Origin: Torreya grandis
Taxonomy: Eukaryota; Streptophyta; Pinopsida; Cupressales; Taxaceae
Direction of reading: 5' to 3'
Length of the DNA: 64,000 nt
Assembly: GCA_037957365.1 (NCBI GenBank)
Contig: JARHVA010001190.1
Coordinates: 1,935,001-1,999,000 of the forward strand
This document shows, in pieces, positions 26,491-37,506 of the stretch (its first letter is position 1; each line of letters begins with the position of its first letter). The translations under genes and the position numbers were made by a program. Below the pieces are notes generated by a model. It was given only the letters and a program-made list of their open reading frames with translations. It was not told where the DNA came from and did not search any database.

Positions 26491-29049
26491 TATACATGAA
26501 TAAACTGACATGCCAACTTGTGCACTTGAATTTTTAATTTTTGGATGAAATATTTGATGCAATAGATGATTAGATGAGTATCTCTAGGGATTAGGTAGGA
26601 TAAGTTGAGGTAAAGTAAATGGGTTTTGTATAATGGGTGGAAAAGGATTCTCTTAATGATACAAAAAGAGCTATCCTAAATCATGTTTCTCATTAAGAGA
26701 GGCTAACTGATGGGACACATAACTCAAAAGTACCTTAGTGTAGGTGGGGGCAATGTATATAAGTTCTTGATCTATTCTAGGTATAAGGAACGGGTTGGAT
26801 AAGTCTAGGAATCTAATCAAATCTTTTAGGTTGACTACATCTAGTCAATGTCATATGCAAAATGAATAATAAGATTATGAAGCTAGTCCCATGGAGGAAT
26901 AAAATTAATAATTAAATGTAAATACTTTAAGTTCATTGTATTATCAGCCTTGCATATGGATGGCTATAATTATAGGTTGTACCTAGATATGATATTGCTC
27001 TTCAAGAAAATTGAGTTGGTCAATGATCAGATATGGAATGGGAGTGGAACAAAAAACTTATAATATAAGCTCAGTGTTGATGTCATTTTAAAAATTAATA
27101 TTGGTAATGGGAGATATTAATTTAGGAAATATGCACACTTTAATAAGGAGTGGATTCTCTGGAAGGGTCATCCAAAAGGCAAAGTAAAGTTGTGTTTGAT
27201 TTACTTAAGTGTATATATTGTCAAGATAATGTTTTTAAAATGGTGTAATTTCTATTTTGGATGGATGATTTTTTTTTTAAGGATTTTACTCATCTTAAAA
27301 AGTCTTTTTTGATTGAATTTGATTTTGTGATGATGTTTGTTTAAAAGAAGAAAGTAAACTATGCCACTTGCTGAAAATAAAAATACTTTCAATGAATGAC
27401 GTAGATGAAACTTTTTTTTTGTATTTTATAAATATAAATGAAATAAAAATATTATTTAATAAAAAAAATTCCAACATTCAAATAGAAACCAATTCTACAA
27501 CGTAGAAAGCACAAACTCTTAAGTATTCAAAAAATAATTTGCATGTTTAAACTAGAAGACTAGTTTTGGTGTTTTTGAATGATTAATAATGAAAATAAAT
27601 AATCTAAACTTAAATTTATGCAAGCATGAATTTATAATTTTTCTAATTTTATTTATCTACAATATCTTTCATTCACTATCTAATAAAGATAACCTAAATA
27701 TAACATGCATGTTTTGAATTGTTTAGGTTTTCTAGGTTTTTGTATGTGTGTGTGTGTGCATGCACATGCACACGTGCGTGCTTGTGAATGTGAAATTATT
27801 TTTTAAAATTAAATTAATTTATTTTTTTCATATAATCTATCCTAATTTTTATGCAATTCTATTATTATTTGAGAGATTTTTATATGAAAATGAAGTTGAA
27901 AGAGATAAACTACTTTTTTTGGTACGATATAAGAGAGAGATAAGTTTCCTTTATTTTATATTGAAAATTTTTGAATATTTTTGAAATATGAATATAATAT
28001 AATAAAAAAACATAATATAATCTAACAATTAAATCAAAAATAAAAATAAAACCTCTAACCTAATTGATGGTGAGACCAAGCAAAGGTAAAGGATTTGTTG
28101 CTATAAATATACTATCCTCGAGTATGATAGCTCCTTGTTTACTCAATAAAGACCATTGGAAATCTTATAAAAATTATGATAATAAAATAAATAAATGACA
28201 CAATATTTAAAAAAATAGTAGTTAACAATGGCTAGATTAATTCATAAAGGTAAATAAATGATTGATAATTCTATAAATTCTCCTCGCCAAGCTTGTGTAG
28301 AATGATTGGAAGATTATAAAAAATTGAAGAAAATATTTTTAAAATATCAATGAACTCAAAATATGAATCTATATAAAATTTAAATCTCCAATCTCTTATA
28401 AAAAATTTAGATCTAAAAACCTAAGGAAAATTAGATCCTTTTAAGAGAATAAAGAAGGTTGTATGTGGTAGTTTAACTAAAGCTTAGTTTTATTTATAAG
28501 AGATAATTATTGATAAAAATAAATTTAGGAGAGTTGGACCATCCATAAGATGCAAAAAAATAGAAAACAATTTAAACACAAGAAAAATCATGAAAAATGC
28601 ATGAAAAATTAAATCTCAAATAATAATTTTAAAAACATGCAAACGGTGATGAAACCATCATCATTTATAGGTGGAAAAGTCATAATTTATAAAATCAATT
28701 ATTAAACAACCATATTAAATGATGAAACCAAATCATTGTAATAATAAACTACCACATTTATAACATTTTATTCATTATAGTTTCCAAAATTTATGTAGCA
28801 CAAACATCTCAAATGTAGTGGTTATGTCATGGTGTTTTGTCATGAGAGATATTAATTTTGTCATGAGAGAATCAAGTCAAAAATTAATAAAAAATACTCA
28901 AAAAATTAAAATTGATCAATTAAAAGGGGTAAAAAAGACATAAAAGACCAATAATGCACCTAGAACACAAGGTTTGAGCATATTTAGGCAGAGGTCCTTG
29001 CATCATACTTTCTTTAGACATGTTACATAATGTAATTTTTTGGTGGGTA
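26491..29049 (-). repeat. Element B, 3' LTR
   Basis: Homologous over its length to 53314-55755. Shared landmarks include 'gggtggaaaaggat', 'atggtgagaccaa', 'agctccttgtttact' and 'gagcatatttagg'. It carries an alternating purine-pyrimidine tract at about 27742-27780 (tgtgtgtgtgtgcatgcaca) that the other LTR lacks. Confidence 0.85.
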
Positions 29050-29051
29050 AA

Positions 29052-29066
29052 TATTGTCCCCTTTGA
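29052..29066 (-). other. Element B polypurine tract
   Basis: The minus strand reads CAAAGGGGACAATAT immediately before the LTR start. This matches the 'GGGGGACAAT' type tract commonly seen before the 3' LTR of plant gypsy elements, where it primes plus-strand DNA synthesis. Confidence 0.55.
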
Positions 29067-29538
29067 GTTACACCTCATCATGAATTTATGAGGTTTTTTC
29101 TTTATTAGTGGCATATTAAAATAAAAATAATGGTTAGAAAACTTAACTTACTTACTTGTGTGGTGTAGTGTAGCCAACTGAGATGCCTTTGTGCCCTATG
29201 ATAGAAAATGGGAATCAAGTGTCTTTTTTATGGGAGAGTGGAAACATGCTAATTAATCAAGACATTGGAAATTATACTTATAATTCATGTTGGGGTGAGG
29301 TTACTACTTAAACCATCCCATTGGGGGATCGATATTGAGACTAAGTAATGTTGACTTATAGAATTACGATAGAAAACAACATACCTTGCAATAGTCATGT
29401 GGGAAATAAACTATTATAAGTGTTATAATTTGACCTGTTATAGGTGAATAAGGAAAAAAATGTTTCTCTAAATGAAAGGAAATTTAAGTTTTGAAGAATA
29501 TTTACTACAAATGTAAAAATTGTAAAACATAATGGCAT
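29067..29538 (-). other. Element B internal remnant left of element A
   Basis: A 470-bp piece between the polypurine tract and the broken edge of element A. No frame is recognised. It should be the 3'-most untranslated part of B's internal region. Confidence 0.5.
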
Positions 29539-32500
29539 GCCTCTTCATGCATTAGTTATAGGCCTGGTCACCTAGAAACACCTAGAAATGAGTCATCATC
29601 ACCTGTAGTCAAAAAAACCTCTCTTGTATGCAACCTGCACACTTGGCCTAAAAAATGGAATTTTTTGTTCATGAAAATCCATGGGAGGAATTTAATTACA
29701 CCTTTAAATACCCTTCATGGAATTATAAGTACCAAGGACACCTTAAAACCCATTTACTTGAAGTTTTCACACTTCTCCCTAGCTTGTCCATTTGACTAGT
29801 TTTGATTGGCTGAGTTGAAACACCTAGTTTGGACACTAAGAATTCTATACTTGGAATAAAATGGACATATGGAGTTATTAAAAGTATTTAGCTTCCTCCT
29901 AAACTTTATTACACCTCGTGTATCCTTCAAAACACAAAAAATGGTAAAAATAGCCTATTTCTCACCCCATCCATACAATTTCATGTAGGAAAAGAGAATG
30001 TGGGAAATACTGAGGGAGTCTTATATAATTTCCAATTATAATTCATGCCATTATGGTTCATTTGGGTGCATATCCAGCCTCATCTTCCCAATCGGGTCTT
30101 TGCAAGGGTTTGCAAGGGTTTTTGAGCAATTTAAGCCCTTAAGCTTTACTCATAAAGTTGGGATGTTGGAATCATAAAAAAAATCCACTAATTTGATGTT
30201 GAAAACCCCTTATATCTTACTTAAACTCCTCTAGACTCCATGAAAAGCCTCATGGAAGATGTGAGCTTCCAAACTTGTCCCATCAAGCCTTTTCCTTCAT
30301 TTCATGTAGGTCTGAGTGATTTTGGAGCCAAAAATGGATTTTTTAAGGATTTTATTGCAAGATTAAAGATTTAACTCACCTATAGTGACCTAATTAATGT
30401 GTTTCAATATGTTTCAAATCATTTCTAAATCTGAAAGTATGAATGACCTCCTCCTTGGGCATTAGGCCTAATCCTTACCTAGTAGGCTTACACTCTCGAG
30501 CTCAACATGACTTTTGATGGCTTTATTTACCTCCTAGTATCTTAAACGTACCTATAATCATCTCATACACATATTAAAATGGTCTATAAATCTCTTCAAT
30601 AGTTATAAATGAGGATGACCTATTGTTTGGGCCCTAGGCCAAAACCTACCTTTAGTTCTTTTTGCAAAATTAGCAACCCAAACCCTCTTTATTGGTTCCA
30701 TCCTTAAATGAGATGTTAATCATGTTTTTTTATCTCATTTAAACCTTCACACACATTTAAAAAATGTCCTACTATCTTCTATATCATCCTTTACACCCCA
30801 CTTACCAAAACTTGTAAGTCATGTATGAAGAGAAGTACCCCTTATCTAAGACAAAATAGGGGGTACTTCCCATATCTATATAACAAAAAAAAATTATAGT
30901 GTCCTTTAAGTGATAAAGTTACTCCACACAATTTTTCAATGCCTAGTCTATCCATTTGACCTTCAAACTCCTTATATTTTTAAGGCAAACTATTAAGAGG
31001 TAGACTGTGCACAAGTTTCTCCCAATTTGACTATGTTTTGCATCTTTTTCAGCCCCTCATTTTCTCCATATCTATTTCAATAAGTATATTTATGTTTTAA
31101 TAATCACAATATAGTTTCTCCAATCTCCCTTAAATGCCTTAACATCTCAAAAACCCTCCATACTCTTGGATTTACAAGATTGGGTTTCTTAACCTTGATT
31201 GTACCTTATTTGTTTAAGGTTCCTATAGGTGCGCCTATCTTGAATTTAGCTTTGTATAATTGCATGACTCTTTCATTCTTTCCTCTATGCTCACTTAGAA
31301 TTTTTTGGTAAAATTTTCACCTTTCTTAGATTAGATCATCACTTTAGGAATCAAAACCCTGCTCACTATTTATAATAGCCACCTACAATGGTTGTAGGTG
31401 TTCATAGGGTTTCAAGAGGTTTAGGTTATAGTGGTTAGAAGAATCCCCTAAAATTATTGAAAGAACAAATCACTTTTTCATGTTTTTATTTCCATTTAAT
31501 GTATTAAAACATCATGTTTAGGTCACTATTTGATATACCCTACTGTAGATGTGTGTTTCCACAGTGTACAGAATGAGGTGGCCTTAAATCTTGGAATTTG
31601 TGCCAAGTGATCTATAAGAAGCATATGAATTCTTAAAGAAGTAGTGTGTTCTAACACATTTTTATATTCTCATATGTTACCTTAATTAAAACACACCATT
31701 AACTGAGACTTTGCAACTAGTTGTACATGATCTTCCCTTGAAAAAGGCCACCTGTAGGTGTGCTTGAGACTTGAAACATAGTATAAATTCTTATTTTGGG
31801 TGACTTATATGTTCCTTGGCCTATCCTTCATCTATAAAGGTCATTAAAAACATGAAACCATATTTTTTTCTCCTTTAGTGCTAAGGTCACTTGTGCCTTC
31901 AAAACCTGTAGATACCATTGTTTGGAATCAATACATATGTTGGCAAATTTGAGTCTCATAATAACCAATCTCCATTGCTTGACTACCCTTTGCACTTTAC
32001 CAAGCCATTTTTATATGATAGATCTATAAGAATAGTGAATTATAAATGAATAAAGTTCAATATGACACTGTTATATGTTATCCACAAAAAGGTGATGGAT
32101 CTCTATTTTGCACCTTTAGGGATTTGATCTCTAACATAGTTATCTACCCTTACAAAATAGTGTGCCATGATCTTTTACTATATCAAGATAATTAATAAGG
32201 GTCATCATATGTTTCAAAATCTCCATATGACTTCTAAACTCTTTACTCAAGCCACCTATAAATGGTGATTCTCAGTATCCATGCAAATTTTACTTGGACA
32301 GTGGTCATGGAATGAACCATATACATTGTCATAAGCCTTTATAAGTCCAAGGTCTCTCAAAAAACTTTCCAATGATATTTTCACCTCTAAAAATATTTAA
32401 ACCCACACTAATACTTTGATGATGTCATCATGGTTCATGTATATGTGCATTGGTTGTATGTATGGGTAATGAGTGTCTAGAATGGAGCAAGAAAGATGGG

Positions 32501-33371
32501 AAAAGGGCCTCATTAGTATATAAACTCAAAATAAACCTTAAAATAAATTATACCCATCAAAAACATATTTTAAAAAGTTACAATACATCTTCTCCAATGT
32601 GAAAATCACTTACAACCAAGAACTGCATGGCAAGCCATGATGTAATGGTTGTTTGCATAATATGTGAGCTTGTAAACCATGAGAATTGCCTTAGATACTA
32701 AATATGAAAGGTTAATAATGGGTTAATACTACCTTTAAAACATATAAAATATAATAACACAATCCCTTGAATCCATGAATAAGTGTGAAAATCTTGGACA
32801 TGCTAAAAAATTATTTGTAACCAGCATAGTGCACTCTCTTGAAATTTAAGTCAAATTTGCTTATCCAAACATCATTAAACATGGAAAAAAAATGGATATA
32901 ATATTATAATGAAATAAAACTTATATTTAATCACAATAACCAACTATATTATATGGAGTCCACCAAAACAAGGCAAAACCTATAGGGTGCATGAAATAGC
33001 TTGCAGATTTACACAGTCAACTTCTTGAGGATGGTTCATGAAGATCAGGCAAAAATTATTTAAAATTATTATATGTAAATTAAGGTTTATAATTTTAAAT
33101 CCATCTCCCAAAATAATTTTCCCTAAAACATCTTGAGTTATTCGTACCAAGTAAAAAACTACAAGTTACTTTTGTTTGCCAAGAAGGGTGAAAAGGGAGT
33201 AGAATAGTTTTGAGAAATAAATGGAACTTTAAAATAAATAAAAACATATAAATAAGATTTGGGAAGATGAAGAGTCACTACCTGGCCATTTACCATGTGG
33301 CACACTTCCCAAGGAAGTCATACAAGTGATAAACTCTTCTTTTCCTTCAAGAAAATTGCCCTTTCTTCTGC

Positions 33372-33376
33372 ATAAC
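33372..33376. other. Target-site duplication of element D, left
   Basis: ataac, identical to 36932-36936 and present once in the empty site in the other A LTR. Confidence 0.88.
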
Positions 33377-33710
33377 TATCAAAATGAGCTCCAAGAATAA
33401 TGATTAAATTGAATTCACAAATTCAATATGCTATGTGAGATGTGTATTATACAAAAAATACTAAGCAAACATAAGCACATAACTATAAGAATGAACCAAA
33501 GAGAAATAAGCCAGGAATAATCCGCACACTATTACATTACAAATATGAAAGCAAATAGGTACATATATAGGCTATCAAGGAAAATCTAAAACACATTCAA
33601 GTGATTGTGGTATTAACCTTTTCAAGTAACCAAGATGAGCACTAAATCCCTAAGTAAGCAATATGTAACTATGTAGCCAAAACCCATATGAAAAAAGGCC
33701 TACACCAACA
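33377..33710 (-). repeat. Element D, 3' LTR
   Basis: 334 bp, closely matching 36597-36931, including 'atatgctatgtgaga', 'agaatgaaccaaagagaaat' and 'tacaccaaca'. The two copies differ by roughly a tenth of positions by eye. Confidence 0.93.
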
Positions 33711-33720
33711 CCCCCCATAA
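33711..33720 (-). other. Element D polypurine tract
   Basis: The minus strand reads TTATGGGGGG directly before the LTR start TGTTGG, the expected position of the plus-strand primer. Confidence 0.75.
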
Positions 33721-34113
33721 GCATAGCTTAGGTAGGTGATGATACAAAAAATGGGTCCATACAACAAGGCATAATGAGGTACCCATATGAAATGCAATCT
33801 CTCATAAAGTAGAGAAAGGAGAAAACTTAGTGGGAAAAAAACTCCCCCTTAAAAGAGAGAAAATAATAAGAGACTAAAAGACCCCCCAAATGATGATGTT
33901 GAAGCAATCAATACTCCAAGTATAGATCACAAGATGACAAAGGTTGATGATGATATATTCTACCTAAAGACTATAGAAGCTCCATCCATTTTGAACAATG
34001 TTTCTTCCCTTTGGAAAAGGAATAACCCGATGTGTGTATTGAAAGTCTACCCATTCCATAATGGAAGATAAAGGAAGCAGTATAAAGATCTTTGAGTGTG
34101 GCCCAAATCATAT

Positions 34114-34840
34114 TTATGGCATAGGTATAGAAACAATGTGCACATAATCTAAAGGTAATACCATTGATGTGAACCAGTCAAAATAATGACATGTAAAATT
34201 CATTGAAAGAATGTTAATATGAAGAGTGGAGCATGACTCACCCATTGAAGAAGGAAAGTCCATAAGAAGGGATGAGTCATTTATGCTCACAATAGGTGTA
34301 CTCATAATGTAAATAGTAAAGTACTCTAAAATGCAGGTCTATGAAGGCTCTAAAAGATCAAAAATCAACGCAAGAATGGAATTAGAATCTACAATGAGAT
34401 AACTAAAGTCTGGTAGAATCTCATCCTATACTAGGGGCTCAATAGAAGGAAGAGCATTGTCCACCATCGATGTTTCATCACAAGAAACAAAAGTAAGAGG
34501 TGAGAGTAAAACTATCTCTAAAGAGATGATAGAAAGTAGAGGAGTGATATAAGCCATAATAGGATCCTTGAAAAGACTCTATAGAGTGCTCCAAACAATG
34601 GAGGGACACTCTATGTGCTCCACATGGTGGTGTAGATCCCATGAAATATGTAACAACAAGTGACCATAGACACAGTCACAAGAGTTAGCCCTATCATTAT
34701 ATTAACTTGGGTCAATAGGAGTAAGAATTTGTCCATATAATATTGGAATAATTTCTTATTCCTTGAGTGAATGTTCCATGTACATATGCCATGAAACATA
34801 GTTAGTCTTACCAAGAAGAACCAATGGTGTGTACTCAACC
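34114..34840 (-). pseudogene. Element D internal ORF, possibly copia Gag-like
   Basis: Minus-strand text near 34.6-34.7 kb (HLLLHISWDLHHHVEHIECP, then VWSTLYSLFKD with one stop) resembles the 'A...I..+L......+......A...W..L...F' pattern of copia Gag (UBN2) domains. From about 34580 the same frame continues some 155 codons with two TAG stops: PLTFVSCDETSMV, then ILPDFSYLIVDSN, ending VLPLDYVHIVSIPMP. The second part is Ser/Asp/Pro-rich and not recognised. The Gag assignment is tentative. Element D would need another element's pol to move. Confidence 0.45.
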
Positions 34841-35148
34841 TTACTCATCAATAGGTATCTCTCAAGTGGAGCATACATCACCAATAGAAGATACCAAGGA
34901 AGTGCACAACTACACAAAATACTCTACAATGAATCCCTAAAGCACATTCATGAATAAGACATCAAACTCATTCGATAATGTATCCAAATAAGCAATTAAT
35001 GTTGGAATGGGGGATAATAATAGTACACACTCTAGAGATAGATTTAGGACTTAGTTGAAAATGAGTCCATACAGATGAGATCAATTAATGTAAAATGCAC
35101 ACTATAGAAAGTACTAGGGCCCATACCACCCTTGAATATGGTAGGTAA

Positions 35149-35159
35149 CCCCCCCCCAA
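35149..35159. other. Poly-C run
   Basis: A run of at least nine C residues inside element D, next to 'aaattttggcac'. On the minus strand it looks like a G-rich purine tract but is internal. It may mark an older element boundary, or slippage. Confidence 0.5.
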
Positions 35160-36578
35160 ATTTTGGCACTTTATAATTTAGTGTGTTTTATAATACAAAT
35201 GGGCTATCCATGTGGGAAATTGAAAAATACACACTTTTTAAAAAGATGGCACTCGATTTCGATCTAACATTTACAAGATACTAAATAAATAAATTCTTGT
35301 CAATAGCCCATTTTTAATAAAAGGTTGCACTAAATGATTAAAAATGCACCCTTAAGTAAGATGAAATGTGCCTTCCAACCACTCATTGGAACTGGATCAA
35401 AGTCTAAAATAAGGTGGTTCAATATTTTAAAGGGGATTTGGCCTCCTGCCAATCCAAGCCTCAATTGTGTCTTCAACAAGCAGAGATACAAGCTTTAAAA
35501 GACTCAAAATTTTCTCTTTTTTAAAAATATTTTCAAATGACTTGTTTTTAAGCATACTAAATGATGATGTAAAGTAATTAAAGGTAGAAAAAAATAAAAA
35601 TCAATTATAAACCTAGATGGAGGCTAGGTGTGGGCCCAACAAGGAGAAAACAATGTCAAAATATGTGATTCCAAGGTGGAATAAATAGAATTTCCAATGC
35701 AATAGTTTATAAAACACACTTATCCAGCCAAAAGAAGGATATGAAGGTGGAAAAATAAACCCTAAGCTACTCAGAATGAGTATATCCGATGTAAGGAGCA
35801 AAAGAATTACACCAAAATACTAGAGGAGGATGCCTAGTGCTTGAAAGGAATGCTAAGAAGATGAAAAGGATGCCAAAGATAATAGATTAGGATGATAAAG
35901 ACAATATATCATATTTAATGTCTCTCCGTAAGGATCTAACACATCATCAAATGATCTTTTTATAGGCTAAATAAAGATAAATTGTAGGAAAAAGATGTCA
36001 GGTTTCTAGAAAAGGATGCCAAGTATGCAAATTTCTCCTCCTTTTTATGCCACTATTAGAATACAATTTTGACATATAAAATGTGTAAAATTGTTGGAAA
36101 TTCTATGTAGCATGTGTAATTTCAACATCATGCTATAGATCTGAATGAAAGAACCTCTACAAATATAGCACCTCCCTGTAAAAACATTATTGCACACTAC
36201 AAATGTAATGTCAAAAGAAGGAAATGTCCAATGTAATATAAGATCCTCCAATACCTTTTTTTAGTGAAGAGATCCCAACACTTAGCAAGGTGAAACACCT
36301 CTTCTTTTCATAACCAAGATCTGACCTTCTTTGTTAATGCCACAACAAATCTATACAAGATGTCTAGGCAAATTTCAGTGTAGATATATAAAGGGTAGAT
36401 TGAATGAATCTCAGTAAAAGTAAAATTTTTGTTTGAATAACTTTTCATTTGGATTTACATGAGTTTTTTAAGAAACTTAACCAAAACTCTCAAATATGAT
36501 TGAGTTAAACAAAAAAAAACTAGTAAGGAAGTAAAATAAGAATCTCACCAAGGATTCGAAGAATGGTAAACATCTGTT

Positions 36579-36596
36579 AGGACTACTCTAATACCA
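36579..36596 (-). other. Element D primer binding site (tRNA-Met type)
   Basis: Directly inside the right LTR the minus strand reads TGGTATTAGAGTAGTCC, close to TGGTATCAGAGC, which is complementary to the 3' end of plant initiator tRNA-Met. It fixes the element's orientation as minus. Confidence 0.88.
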
Positions 36597-36931
36597 TATC
36601 AAAATGATCTCTAGGAACACTTATCTGATTGAATGCACTAATTTAATATGCTATGTGAGACATGAATTATACAAAACAATACTGAGCAAAAACAAGCACA
36701 CAACTACAAGAATGAACCAAAGAGAAATAAGCCAAGAATAATCCACACACTATTGCATTAAAAATATGAAAGGGAATAGTTACATATATAGGTTGTCAAG
36801 GAAAAGGTAAAAAACATTCTAGTGAATGTGGTATTAACCTTTTCAAGTAACCAACATGAACACTAAATCCCTAAGCAAGCAATATGCGACCGTGTCGCCA
36901 AAACCCGTAGGAAAAAAAACCTACACCAACA
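36597..36931 (-). repeat. Element D, 5' LTR
   Basis: 335 bp, bounded by the primer site on its left and the target duplication on its right. Partner of 33377-33710. Confidence 0.93.
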
Positions 36932-36936
36932 ATAAC
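36932..36936. other. Target-site duplication of element D, right
   Basis: ataac, directly after the LTR end CAACA. From here the sequence resumes homology with 44924 onward. Confidence 0.88.
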
Positions 36937-37506
36937 CTACCACCTTTCAATTTTGTTAGTTACTTAATACCTCTAAGGACAAATGGGTCATAACATCATC
37001 TTTTTTAACCTTCACATTTCTCAATAAACCTATACAAAGCATTAATTCACCCTTTTGACCCCTAAAATGACTTAAAAAGACATGTTGGCTAATGAAAATT
37101 ATAACCAAGGCTAATATATCAATTAATAACATTAAATGACCTATGAAACACCTCATGACAAGATATTACTCCCCCAAAAACATCTATAAAACCAAGTTTT
37201 TACCTAGGGGTGCCTTAAGTTGACCTAAAAGTTGAAAGTAGTCAACAAATTGGTGACTCATAGGGGTAATATGCCTGTTATACTAACCAGACTAGTAGCC
37301 TTATCAGTCCATTGGTCTTAGGATTCATATGAATCTTGAGAAAAAAAATTAAACCTTTGACCATTGACCATAAGCTTGACCAAAATAAGACAACTAATGA
37401 ATACCACAACACATAAAGCAAAAGACACACACAACAAAGAGAGAAAACACACACATGTGCTTAAAGCACTTAGAGGAAATAGGGGGAAAAAGTATTGTAT
37501 AAAACT

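Larger units (their letters stand above)
33377..36931 (-). mobile_element. Element D: short non-autonomous LTR element, copia-like
   Basis: All terminal features are visible: LTRs 33377-33710 and 36597-36931, 5-bp target duplication ataac (33372-33376 and 36932-36936), a tRNA-Met-type primer site and a polypurine tract. The internal region is only 2886 bp, too short for gag-pol, and shows no RT or integrase. The undisturbed target is preserved in element A's other LTR at about 44919-44923 (cttctgcataacctaac). On the minus strand LTRs start TGTTGG and end GATA, so the 3' terminus departs from CA. Confidence 0.93.
29539..37247 (-). repeat. Element A, 3' LTR (truncated, holds element D)
   Basis: Aligns with 41039-45234 from 'cctcttcatgcattagttat' to 'gtcaaca', apart from element D (33377-36931 plus 5 bp). 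About 4.15 kb of LTR sequence remains. The part matching 40090-41038 is absent, so the left edge is a break and not a true terminus. No coding frame is seen. Confidence 0.88.

Noticed and set aside
30098..30122. 'tttgcaagggtttgcaagggt' as a telomere-like or microsatellite repeat
   Set aside because: Only two units, and the same place in the other LTR has a single diverged version. A local duplication at most.
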